Of a DNA stretch of 64,000 bases, positions 26,178 through 34,449 are shown in pieces. A program made the translations under genes and the position numbers. This DNA is from Anaerolinea sp. (GTDB lineage: Bacteria > Chloroflexota > Limnocylindria > Limnocylindrales > CSP1-4), in contig PNKK01000006.1 of assembly GCA_013822395.1 (NCBI GenBank), positions 1 to 64,000 on the forward strand. The letters are read 5' to 3'. The notes under the pieces were generated by a model. That model made no database searches, was not told the origin of the DNA, and saw only the letters and a list, made by a program, of their open reading frames with translations. Position 1 is the stretch's first letter, and every line of letters begins with the position of its first letter.

Positions 26178-26450
26178 CCTCGGCTGGTCCACGGATCGAC
26201 CAAGCGACGAACATCACGCTGGTCGAGGCCTCGTCCTTCGTCGAATGGTGCATGGATCGACCATGAAGCGGCGGAAGTGCCGCCTGCGGTCCCCCCGGCC
26301 AGCGCTCCGTCGTCGGGTGGTCGATGGATCGACCAGGAACCGGCTGAAGTGCCGCGTTCGGGTTCCTCGGACGGGCTCCTTCGTCGAATGGTCGAGGACC
26401 ACCAAGAAGCGGCGGAGGCGTCGCGTTCGGGCGGCACGCCCGGCCGTGAA
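26178..26450. repeat. four imperfect ~61-72 bp direct repeats
   Basis: Copies begin near 26178, 26235, 26307 and 26378, each carrying ttcgtcgaatggt / atggatcgacca-type blocks followed by agcggcggaagtgccgc. The cores tend toward the hairpin tggtcgat-gg-atcgacca, best in copy 3. The first copy is nearly identical to the element at 8609. These look like REP-type palindromic elements expanded in tandem. No protein is supported although several frames are open. Confidence 0.65.
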
Positions 26451-26460
26451 TCGGCACCCC

Positions 26461-26571
26461 ACGGCAGCCGATGACTCCGGGTCAACGTCGGGGCACCCTG
26501 GCTGCCGACCGTCACTCGGCGCACGGCGCTCCGACGGCAGCCGATGACTCCGGGTCAACGTCGGGGCACCC
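26461..26571. repeat. 38-bp perfect direct repeat, 73 bp apart
   Basis: acggcagccgatgactccgg... (38 bases) occurs identically at 26461-26498 and 26534-26571. The 73-base period continues the spacing of the array before it. The remainder of the gap to 26757 shows no gene. Confidence 0.85.
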
Positions 26572-26757
26572 CACCGACCCGATCGGGCCGGCCAGGGACC
26601 GTCCGGCCGCCCGTGGATGTCCGCCGGTCATGAACGTCCGCCGGCCGCGGCCCAGCGTCCTCGTTGACGGCCTCGGACGGCGAAACGTGCGTCCGAGTCA
26701 TCAACTTGGAGATTTGCCCCGGATACCGCTGCCGGATCGTGCCTGCGCCGGTGGCCT

Positions 26758-28332
26758 CTAGGCCACCGGCATCGAGCGGCGCAGGAAGTCGGCAAGGGCA
26801 GCCGATTGGCGGATCCGTGACGGCTCGTGGACGTACATCATGTGGCCCGCCTCGTAGTGGGCAAGCTCTACGTTGGCGCGAAGCTCGCCGGGAATCGGCA
26901 GGTGCGCGGCGACGTGCTCGGCCGCGAAGTGGGGCGTGGCCCCGTCGTAATAGCCGCACGCGATGTGCACCTTCAGGTGCGGATTCGCGCGCATCGCGGC
27001 ACCGAGCTGCCCCACGACGGAGACCGACCGTCCCTCGAATTCCCTGTACGACCAGGCCTCGTTGACCGGGCCGGCCAAGATCTCGTACGGCAGGTCGTTC
27101 TCGTAGCCGAGCTCGGTCCGGACGTACTGGTTCAGAGCGGCCGAGTACGGGCCCGCGATGTGCGAATAGGACGGATCGGCTGAGAAGAGCTCCCGTCCGC
27201 CGTCGGGTTCCGACCCCGTGAAGCGAGCGTCCAGGCGGCCCACGGACAGGCCGCGGTCACGCAGGAGCTCCGTGAAGAACCGCACGTGCTCGACCCGGAG
27301 GTCCACCCGGTCGATGTACTCGCGGCGGAGGCCGGTCAGGCGGGCGACCTTCGCGACCGCGGCCCGGCGTTCGGCGGGCGAGAGCCGGTGCCCGCGCGCG
27401 AGGACCCGCGGGTAGTCGCCGGCCGCGTAGGCCTCGGCTTCGTGCAGGACCTCGCCGAGCGTTCGGCCCGGATGCTTCCCGTGGTAATGCGCGACCGCCG
27501 CGTAGGTCGGCAGATAGAGCGCGTACGGGACGTCGTTGCCCTCATTGAACATGATCGTACCCAGGTCCAGGACGGACGAGATGAGGGCGATCCCGTTGAG
27601 GTACATCCCGTAGCGTTCCTGGAGGTGGCTCGCCAGCCCGGCGGCCCGGAGCGTCCCGTACGACTCGCCGGCCAGGAGCTTCGGTGACATCCAGCGGCCG
27701 TTCCGCGACGTCCACAGTCGGATCACCTCGGCGACCGATTCGATGTCGCGGGTGAACCCGTGGAAGTCCGCCGGCTTGACGCCGTCGACCGCGCGCGAAT
27801 AGCCCGTCGCAACCGGATCGATGAAGACGAGGTCCGAGTGGATCAGGAGGCTCTCCGCGTTGTCGACGAGGTCGTACGGCGGCGGGACCGGAACCCCAAC
27901 ATCGCCTGACACCACCCGTCGCGGTCCAAGGAGGCCCAGGTGCAGCCAGACGCTGGACGAACCGGGTCCGCCGTTGAAGGCAAACGTCACCGGCCGCTTG
28001 CGAGCGTCGGCGCCGTCGAGCGTGTAGGCCGTGACGAAGACGGTCGCCTTCGGCTTGAATCCGGCTGCCTTGCCGTCCTCGAGGAGCTCCTCGCGGAGGA
28101 CGATCCGGCCCGTCCACGAGGTGTAGGCAAGCTGCTTCCGGCCGACGGTCAGGGTGTGCTTCCGCTCGACGAGATCGTCGGTGGGATCGACCGGCTTCGA
28201 CGTCTCGGACTTCTCCGGGGATGCCGCGCCGGCATTGCCGCCGGACGGGGCGTGGGCCTTCTCGCCGGACGGGGCGTGGGCCTTCTCGCCGGACGGGGCG
28301 GAGCCGGTCGCGTCGTGCGTCCCGTCGGCCAC
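26758..28332 (-). CDS. S10-family serine carboxypeptidase-like protein
   Basis: 524-residue alpha/beta-hydrolase of peptidase family S10. Motifs are FAFNGGPGSSSVWLHLG (oxyanion region), the nucleophile in AGESYGTLRA, and catalytic His near the C-terminus in YEAGHMMYVHEPS. No signal peptide is visible; instead the N-terminus has APSGEKAH repeats, so a cytoplasmic enzyme is implied, unlike eukaryotic vacuolar members. GTG 28332 follows the pntB stop by one base, so it is coupled to the transhydrogenase operon. The link between them is unexplained. Confidence 0.82.
   Translation of the reverse strand: MADGTHDATGSAPSGEKAHAPSGEKAHAPSGGNAGAASPEKSETSKPVDPTDDLVERKHTLTVGRKQLAYTSWTGRIVLREELLEDGKAAGFKPKATVFVTAYTLDGADARKRPVTFAFNGGPGSSSVWLHLGLLGPRRVVSGDVGVPVPPPYDLVDNAESLLIHSDLVFIDPVATGYSRAVDGVKPADFHGFTRDIESVAEVIRLWTSRNGRWMSPKLLAGESYGTLRAAGLASHLQERYGMYLNGIALISSVLDLGTIMFNEGNDVPYALYLPTYAAVAHYHGKHPGRTLGEVLHEAEAYAAGDYPRVLARGHRLSPAERRAAVAKVARLTGLRREYIDRVDLRVEHVRFFTELLRDRGLSVGRLDARFTGSEPDGGRELFSADPSYSHIAGPYSAALNQYVRTELGYENDLPYEILAGPVNEAWSYREFEGRSVSVVGQLGAAMRANPHLKVHIACGYYDGATPHFAAEHVAAHLPIPGELRANVELAHYEAGHMMYVHEPSRIRQSAALADFLRRSMPVA
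28240..28300 (-). repeat. 24-bp in-frame tandem repeat in peptidase
   Basis: The unit gccggacggggcgtgggccttctc is present two and a half times and encodes the APSGEKAH repeats at the peptidase N-terminus. Perfect copies imply recent expansion. Confidence 0.85.
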
Positions 28333-28333
28333 G

Positions 28334-29755
28334 CTAGAGCGCCTTCACCGCACTCACCAGGTCGGACAGGCCGGCCTTGGCGTCCGCGAACAGCATCCCC
28401 GTCTTGGGATTGACGTACAGCTCGTTGTCGATGCCGGCGTAGCCACGGCCCATCGACCGTTTGATGACGATGATCGACTTCGCGTGATCGACGTCGAGGA
28501 TCGGCATGCCCGAGACGGGCGAGCCGGGCCTGCGGGCCGCCGGGTTCGTGACGTCATTGGCGCCCACCACGAGCGCGACGTCCGTCCGGTCGAACTCCGG
28601 GTTGATCTCCTCCATCTCCTTGAGCTGCGGGTAGGGCACGTTCGCCTCGGCCAGGAGGACGTTCATATGCCCCGGCATCCGGCCTGCGACGGGATGGATC
28701 GCGTACTTCACGTCCACGCCGCGGGTCTCCAGGAGCTCGGCCAGCTCACGGACCGCGTGCTGCGCCTGGGCCACCGCGAGGCCGTAGCCCGGGACCACGA
28801 TGACCGAGCTCGCGTAGGCGAGCTGGATCGCCGCGTCATCCACGCCGAGCTCCCGGACCGAGCCGCCGGGACCGCCGGCTGCGCCGACGGTGCCCTCGCC
28901 GCCACCGAACCCGCCGATCATGATGTTCAGCACGGAGCGGTTCATGGCGTCCGCCATGAGCTTCGTCAGGATCGCGCCGGACGCGCCGACGAGGGCGCCG
29001 GCGATGATGAGGACCGGGTTGTCCAGGACGAACCCGGCCATCGCCACGGCCGTGCCGGTGAACGAGTTCAACAGGCTGATGACGACCGGCATGTCCGCGC
29101 CGCCGATCGGCAGTGTCATCGTGACGCCGAAGACGAGGGCCGCCGCGAGGATGAGGAGCATCACCGGGATGCTCAGGTTCGGGATCCACAGGTAGATCGC
29201 GCCAGCGACGACGATCAGTGCGAGTGCCGCCGTGACGAGCTGGCCGCCGGGGATCGTCACCGGCCTCGACGGCGTGATCCTCAGGCCCATCAGCTTGCCC
29301 GACGCGATGAGCGATCCGGTGAAGGTGATCGATCCGATGAGGATGTCGAGGACCGTCGCGACGTTGATCTGGAGGGACGGCGCCGCGGTCAGGCGGAGGT
29401 AGTCGTCGATCGCGATCAGGGCGGCCGCGCCGCCGCCGACCGCGTTGAACAGCGACACCAGCTGCGGCATCGCCGTCATCTTCACGGTCCGGGCCATGTA
29501 CAGGCCCAGGCCGCCGCCGAGAGCGATGCCGGCGATCACGATGAACCAGCCGGTGACGTTCAGCTCCGTATCGCGCGGCTCGAACGCAAGGAAGACGGCG
29601 GTCGCCGCGACGGCCAGGACCATGCCGCCCGCCGACAGCAGGTTGCCGTTCCGCGCCGTGGCCGGCGAGTTCATCCGCATGAGGCCGATGACGAACGTGG
29701 CGGCACCGGCCAGCCAGGCGACGCGGACGAGGGTCTCGAGGACGGACAGGTTCAC
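28334..29755 (-). CDS. pntB: NAD(P) transhydrogenase subunit beta
   Basis: 473 residues from GTG 29755. Eight to nine membrane helices come first, with GLYMARTVKMTAMPQLVSLFNAVGGGAAAL typical of domain II. The NADP(H)-binding domain III follows, with VPGYGLAVAQAQHAVREL, YAIHPVAGRMPGHMNVLLAEA and GANDVTNPAAR. Couples proton entry to hydride transfer from NADH to NADP+. It is separated from pntAB by 2 bases and from the peptidase by 1 base. Length is standard. Confidence 0.95.
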   Translation of the reverse strand: MNLSVLETLVRVAWLAGAATFVIGLMRMNSPATARNGNLLSAGGMVLAVAATAVFLAFEPRDTELNVTGWFIVIAGIALGGGLGLYMARTVKMTAMPQLVSLFNAVGGGAAALIAIDDYLRLTAAPSLQINVATVLDILIGSITFTGSLIASGKLMGLRITPSRPVTIPGGQLVTAALALIVVAGAIYLWIPNLSIPVMLLILAAALVFGVTMTLPIGGADMPVVISLLNSFTGTAVAMAGFVLDNPVLIIAGALVGASGAILTKLMADAMNRSVLNIMIGGFGGGEGTVGAAGGPGGSVRELGVDDAAIQLAYASSVIVVPGYGLAVAQAQHAVRELAELLETRGVDVKYAIHPVAGRMPGHMNVLLAEANVPYPQLKEMEEINPEFDRTDVALVVGANDVTNPAARRPGSPVSGMPILDVDHAKSIIVIKRSMGRGYAGIDNELYVNPKTGMLFADAKAGLSDLVSAVKAL

Positions 29756-29757
29756 GG

Positions 29758-30072
29758 CTACGCCTCCGCCTTCTCGGCCTTCGGGGCCGCGGGCCGGCGC
29801 TTGAACATCTGAAGCATCCGGTCGGTGACGACGTAGCCGCCGACGACGTTCATCGTCGAGAAGGCGACCGCAATGAACGACAGGGCGTACGCCGCCGGGT
29901 TGTCCGACTCGATGGCGATGAACATCGAGCCGACGAGAACGATCCCGTGAATCGAATTCGCACCCGACATCAGCGGCGTGTGGAGCGTTGCCGGGACCTT
30001 GCTGATGACAGCGAAGCCGCACAGGATCGCGAGGACGAAGATGGTCAACGCGGTGAAGAGCTCAGCGTTCAC
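29758..30072 (-). CDS. pntAB: NAD(P) transhydrogenase subunit alpha-2
   Basis: 104 residues holding the membrane part of the alpha subunit (three to four helices: LFTALTIFVLAILCGFAVISKVP, ISGAN-type loop LMSGANSIHGIVLVGSM). The split of alpha into A1 and A2 is the Rhodospirillum-type three-subunit form. The GTG start overlaps the pntAA stop by 4 bases. The C-terminus is basic then Ala/Glu-rich. Confidence 0.93.
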   Translation of the reverse strand: MNAELFTALTIFVLAILCGFAVISKVPATLHTPLMSGANSIHGIVLVGSMFIAIESDNPAAYALSFIAVAFSTMNVVGGYVVTDRMLQMFKRRPAAPKAEKAEA

Positions 30073-31220
30073 GCGGCACCTCCGGCCGGCTGGAGCAGCT
30101 GCTTCACGGCGTCCGAGCGGATCTCGCCGCCATGCGTGATCGTCACGGGGCCGGCGATCTCGTCCGCCGGATCGAGGTCGAGGGCGCCGTCCTTCACGAG
30201 GTGGAGGAGGAGCGCGGACAGGTTCCGAGCGTAGAACGCCGACGCTCCCACGGGCATCGTCGCCGGCAGGTTCTCGGGCGCGACGATCGTGACGAGGTTG
30301 TCCGTGAGGACCTCCTCGCCGGCCTTCGACAGCTCGCAGTTCCCGCCGAGTGCGGAGGCGGCCATGTCCACGATCACCGAGCCGGGCTTCATCAGTCCCA
30401 CCGCTGCCGCGGTCACGAGCACCGGAGGCTTCCGGCCGGGAACCTGGGCCGTCGTGATCACCACATCCATACCGCCGATGACCTCGTTGAGCTCGGCCTG
30501 CTGGGCGGCACGCTCCTCGGATGTCAGCTCGCGCGCGTACCCGCCCGCACCGGTGGCATCGATCTGGGTCTTCAGCGTCACGAACTGCGCACCGAGCGAT
30601 TCGGCCTGCTCCCGGGTCTCCGGCCGGACGTCGTAGGCTTTCACGACGCCGCCGAGGCGCCGAGCCGTGCCGATGGCCTGGAGACCGGCGACCCCGATGC
30701 CGAGGATGAGGATATTCGCCGGCTTCGCCGTGCCGGCCGCCGTCGTCAGGAGCGGGAAATAGCGCCCGAACGCGTTCGCCGCGATCAGGACCGCCTTGTA
30801 GCCCCCGACGTTCGCCTGGGATGACAGGGCGTCCATCGTCTGAGCCCGCGACAGGGTCCGCGGGATCGCGTCCAGGCTGATCGCGGTGACCCCGGCCGCC
30901 GCGAGCGCGGCCATCAGCCGCGGATCCAGCAGGGGCTGGAGCAGGCCGATGACCGCCTGGCCGGAGCGGAGCCGGGCCACCTCCGCGGCGTTTGGCTTCT
31001 GGACCCGGAGGATGGCGTCGGCATCCCGGTACAGCTCGTGGGTCGAGACGATCCGCGCGCCGGCGTCGGAGTATGCCGAATCGGGGATGAGCGCACCGAG
31101 CCCGGCGCCGGCCTCAACGAGGATCTCCAGCCCGGCGGCCGTCAGCTTGCCGAGCGCCTCGGGTACCAGGGCCACGCGCCGCTCTCCGGGCGCGGATTCC
31201 CTGGCGACTCCGATCTTCAT
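30069..31220 (-). CDS. pntAA: NAD(P) transhydrogenase subunit alpha-1
   Basis: 383-residue NAD(H)-binding domain I, related to alanine dehydrogenase. MKIGVARESAPGERRVALVPEAL is the conserved start, so ATG 31220 is chosen over the longer frame; it has aggtgg upstream. It contains ILILGIGVAGLQAIGTARRLG (Rossmann) and KAYDVRPETREQAESLGA. It heads the pntAA-pntAB-pntB-peptidase operon. TATCCT about 100 bases upstream may be the -10, leaving a long leader. Confidence 0.94.
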   Translation of the reverse strand: MKIGVARESAPGERRVALVPEALGKLTAAGLEILVEAGAGLGALIPDSAYSDAGARIVSTHELYRDADAILRVQKPNAAEVARLRSGQAVIGLLQPLLDPRLMAALAAAGVTAISLDAIPRTLSRAQTMDALSSQANVGGYKAVLIAANAFGRYFPLLTTAAGTAKPANILILGIGVAGLQAIGTARRLGGVVKAYDVRPETREQAESLGAQFVTLKTQIDATGAGGYARELTSEERAAQQAELNEVIGGMDVVITTAQVPGRKPPVLVTAAAVGLMKPGSVIVDMAASALGGNCELSKAGEEVLTDNLVTIVAPENLPATMPVGASAFYARNLSALLLHLVKDGALDLDPADEIAGPVTITHGGEIRSDAVKQLLQPAGGAA

Positions 31221-31423
31221 GGGCACCACCTGATGTCTGGGCACGTGGGGTTTCCACTGTGGGGCCGCCGCGCCGGCGTGGCGCTGCCCCATGCTGCGCC
31301 GCGCGGATTTGGTTCGGGGCCGCGGTGAAGGATACCCGGCGTCGCTGTGCCCTGCCGACGCCCTGTCGACGATCTGTCCCTGCCGATGATCACGTCGGCT
31401 CCGCGTTCACCCCGACTCGACGC

Positions 31424-32125
31424 TCACACCGGGCCGGCCGGCTCCGGGAGCTTGAGCTCAAGCACCTCGGGCGCGGCGGCCCGGAAGGCGAGCAGCGCAT
31501 CGAGAAGGCGCTGTCCATCCGCCGGGTCAATGGCGCCGGCAAGCCGGAGGTAGAACGGCCGCGCCGTCCCGATCCGGAGGGTGGGCACGCCGAAGATCGC
31601 GTAGTCCGTCCGCGCGGCGGCCCAGTCCTCGGCAACTCGCCGTCGGGCGGCAGCGACGATTCTCGGCTCGGCAAGCCCGTCACGGACGCGGTGCTGCATT
31701 GCGCCGGCGGCCACGGCGACGCGGTCGAGAACGGCGGGGTCAGTTATGTCTGCACGCTCGCCGAACCGCGCCTCGTAGACCCCGCGCCGGAAGCGGCGCG
31801 CGACCTCGGCCGCCTCGGCCGCCTCGATGATCGCCGTCGCGAGAAACGCGGCGAGTGGCCGGCGATTCTGCCGTTCGCGGTAGTGGACGTAGTCGAGCGG
31901 CTGCTCCCAGAGCCGCCACTCCGCCGCCGTCGCGTCGCGATTGAACTGCTCCAGGCCGACGAGCCGGTGACGGACGGCCACGTGCCCCGGGCCGAGATCG
32001 TCCAGCCAGCCTGCGACCCGATACGAGTACGGGCAGTGGTAGTCCATGAACAGCTCGACCGGGAGCGGCTCCCGTTGTCCGTCGGGCCGCGGAGGCCGGT
32101 CGCTCACTCGAGGCCGGTCGCTCAC
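31424..32125 (-). CDS. DsbA/FrnE-like thioredoxin-fold protein
   Basis: 233 residues from GTG 32125, 2 bases after the upstream stop (GTG 32107 is an alternative created by an 18-bp duplication). The DSBA-type domain starts with VELFMDYHCPYSYRVAGW: the first active-site Cys is present but the second Cys of CxxC is Tyr. That suits FrnE-like or glutathione/mycothiol-dependent isomerase-like enzymes rather than a disulfide oxidase. IFGVPTLRIG holds the cis-Pro. No signal peptide, so cytoplasmic. Confidence 0.75.
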   Translation of the reverse strand: MSDRPRVSDRPPRPDGQREPLPVELFMDYHCPYSYRVAGWLDDLGPGHVAVRHRLVGLEQFNRDATAAEWRLWEQPLDYVHYRERQNRRPLAAFLATAIIEAAEAAEVARRFRRGVYEARFGERADITDPAVLDRVAVAAGAMQHRVRDGLAEPRIVAAARRRVAEDWAAARTDYAIFGVPTLRIGTARPFYLRLAGAIDPADGQRLLDALLAFRAAAPEVLELKLPEPAGPV

Positions 32126-32127
32126 CT

Positions 32128-32931
32128 TCAGGCGCCCTTCCCGGCGCTCGCGACGACGGTGATCAGGGTCAGGATGTAGACGTGGGCCAGGGCGCTGTAC
32201 CAGATCGAGCGGGTCCGCCAATCGAGCCAGCCGAAGGCGGCGCCGCCCAAGAGTGTGGAGAAGAGCTCGATCTCCGGCTTGCCCAGGTGGACGAAGACGA
32301 ACGGCACCTGGGCGACGACGAGTCCGAGTGGACCGATCGTCCGGAGGAGCGTGAACATCACGAATCCGCGCATCAGGAACTCGGCCGGCACGAGGTCGAG
32401 GACGTTGGTGACCAGCAGGTCGCCGACGGGGGCTCCCGAGATCCCGTAGTAGGCGCTGAACTGGGGGTTCGCGCCGATGGCCACGACGATCGGGGTCATG
32501 ATCGCGCCCCCGGCGGCGGCGAGCCCCAGGCCCCAGCGCCAGTCGCCGATGGCCAGGCCGTAGTTGGCGAGGCGGTCGCGGAAGGCCAGCAGGATCACGA
32601 GCGCGGGCACGAGGCCGAACAGGATCATCCGCTCCAGTGCCTGATAGCGCAGGGCCGCCGCCGATCGACCGAGCGCCTGGATCTCGGCGGGGATCGCGGT
32701 GCGCGTGAAGTCGAACAGGAGGACGAGTGTCACCACGAGGAGCGCGGTCGTGGCACGGAGCGGCAGGTCCAGACCCAGGACCCGTACCATCCGTACGTCC
32801 GCGGCTGAGGCCGGATAGGCCGGCCCGTCGACGAACCGCGCGGCCAGGGTCCGGAGCCGGGATGCGTCGGTCGCTCCGGCGAGCGCGTCGGTCACGGGCG
32901 GCGGGCGAGGCGCGCGGGAGGTACGGGGCAC
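32128..32931 (-). CDS. CPBP-family intramembrane metalloprotease
   Basis: 267 residues with about seven membrane helices. The CAAX-protease/bacteriocin-processing pattern is PAEFLMRGF (motif 1), FVFVHLG (motif 2) and a late His in ALAHVYIL (motif 3). Motif 1 is normally EExxxR; here the first Glu is Ala, so catalysis may be weakened or the substrate class may differ. GTG 32931 lies 7 bases after the MBL-rhodanese stop, so this gene and the DsbA-like gene belong to its transcript. Confidence 0.8.
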   Translation of the reverse strand: MPRTSRAPRPPPVTDALAGATDASRLRTLAARFVDGPAYPASAADVRMVRVLGLDLPLRATTALLVVTLVLLFDFTRTAIPAEIQALGRSAAALRYQALERMILFGLVPALVILLAFRDRLANYGLAIGDWRWGLGLAAAGGAIMTPIVVAIGANPQFSAYYGISGAPVGDLLVTNVLDLVPAEFLMRGFVMFTLLRTIGPLGLVVAQVPFVFVHLGKPEIELFSTLLGGAAFGWLDWRTRSIWYSALAHVYILTLITVVASAGKGA

Positions 32932-32938
32932 GCCGGTC

Positions 32939-34348
32939 TCATGGTTCGTCTCGGCGTACCGCGGCGAGCTTCTCGAACCGCTCCGGCCAGCCGACCTGGC
33001 CGCCGGTCGCCACGAGCCGGACGTCGTACCCGGCGGCGTCGAGGAGGCTCGCCGCGATCGCCGCGCGGCCGCCAGCCTTGCAGGCGACGGTGATCCGGCG
33101 GCCGCGCGGCAGTTCGTCAAGCCGGCCCGGCAGGTCCGCGACGAAGATGGTCCGTGCCCCCGGCACGACCCCGTCGTCGCGCCACTCGATCGGCTGCCTG
33201 ACATCCAGCAGGGCCGGCATCTCGCCGGCAGCCGCCTCCGCGTAGATCGCGTCCATCGTGGTCGTCGGGTACGAGGACACCGGCCGGCCGGCAGCTCGCC
33301 AGGCATCGATGCCCCCGGCGAGGTGCCCGGCAACGCGCTCGTAGCCGATTCGGACGAGCTGGGTGACGGCCTCGACCCGGGCGGCCGCCTCCGGCTCCGG
33401 CAGGACGAGTGCAAGCAGGGCATTGAACGGCAACATCCAGCCGACGTACGCCGCGAACGTCTCGTCGAGCTCGATGTTCAGCGAGCCCGGGACGTGGCTC
33501 GCCGCGAATTCCGCCCGCGGCCGTGCGTCTACGATTCGCGCCCCGGCCGCGGCCGCTCGTGCCAGCCCGTAGGGATCGAGCGTAAGGGTGGGCGGCAGCC
33601 CGCCCAGGACCGCCGGCCCGGCCCGGTTGAGCGGCGCCATGTGAGCGTAGTAGGCCGGGTAGCGTCCCAGGCCCCCGAGCAGCGCGTCGCGGAACGCCGC
33701 GGACTCCACCGCCGCGAGGACCGGGTTGGCGGCGAGCTCCGCCCCGACCGTCGATGTCTGCGAGGGTGCGGCGGGACCGGCGCTGCAGAAGCTCCCGGCT
33801 CCGTGGGTCGGGAGGATCCTGACGCCTGGTGGGAGGGCGGCCAGCCGGCGCAGGGTCGCATGCTGGAGTGCGGTGAGCTCGTCCGTCCGCCCTTCGCCCA
33901 GCAGGTCCGTTCGCCCGGCCGTCCCCACCAGGAGGGAGCCGCCGGTGAACACGCCTTCGGGTGGCGCGTCCTCCGTGGCGCCCGCCGTCCTGACCGCCCA
34001 GGCCAGGTGCTCCGGCGTGTGTCCGGGCGTCGCCATCGCGATGAGGCGCAGCGCCCCGACCTCGACCGCGGTCCCTTCGTCGGCTCCGCGGTGGGGGAGG
34101 GCGTAGCCGCCTCGCGCCGGCGCAACGATGTCGGCCCCGGTCGCCGCCCGTGTCTCGAGCGCGCCGGACAGGTAGTCGTTGTGGACGTGGGTCTCCAGGA
34201 CGTGGGTCACCCGCCAACCGCGCTCGGCGGCGACAGCCAGGAACCGCCATGCATCCCGCTGCGGATCCACGAGCGCCGCCTCGCCGTCGCTCGCGATGAG
34301 GTACGAGGCGTCGCCGACGCCGACGGTCGTGAGCAGCTCGATATCCAT
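32939..34348 (-). CDS. MBL-fold hydrolase with two rhodanese domains
   Basis: 469 residues from ATG 34348. The N-terminal metallo-beta-lactamase domain resembles persulfide dioxygenase: HVLETHVHNDYLSG, where the usual DH pair is DY, consistent with mononuclear iron. It continues with TPGHTPEHLAW and PTHGAGSFC. Rhodanese 1 (about 265-365) lacks a catalytic Cys; rhodanese 2 (about 375-465) has Cys in ITVACKAGGRAA. It likely handles glutathione- or other persulfides in sulfide detoxification. It heads a three-gene transcript. Confidence 0.87.
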   Translation of the reverse strand: MDIELLTTVGVGDASYLIASDGEAALVDPQRDAWRFLAVAAERGWRVTHVLETHVHNDYLSGALETRAATGADIVAPARGGYALPHRGADEGTAVEVGALRLIAMATPGHTPEHLAWAVRTAGATEDAPPEGVFTGGSLLVGTAGRTDLLGEGRTDELTALQHATLRRLAALPPGVRILPTHGAGSFCSAGPAAPSQTSTVGAELAANPVLAAVESAAFRDALLGGLGRYPAYYAHMAPLNRAGPAVLGGLPPTLTLDPYGLARAAAAGARIVDARPRAEFAASHVPGSLNIELDETFAAYVGWMLPFNALLALVLPEPEAAARVEAVTQLVRIGYERVAGHLAGGIDAWRAAGRPVSSYPTTTMDAIYAEAAAGEMPALLDVRQPIEWRDDGVVPGARTIFVADLPGRLDELPRGRRITVACKAGGRAAIAASLLDAAGYDVRLVATGGQVGWPERFEKLAAVRRDEP

Positions 34349-34449
34349 GTCGCGTCCATCGTCGCACGCTCGCTCCATGCCGGTCGCTCGTACCATGACC
34401 ACCACGACGGACACCGGGCCCCACGCTCCGGCCGGGAAGAGGACCCCAG

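Noticed and set aside
26138-26524. Minus-strand ORF with a 24-residue repeat (WSIHAPFDEG-type)
   Set aside because: It is an open frame through a 72-base repeat of high GC, without a ribosome site or recognisable fold; several frames are open at once.
26178-26571. Repeat array as CRISPR
   Set aside because: Units are imperfect and about 61-73 bases long with no unique spacers of constant size, and no cas genes are nearby.
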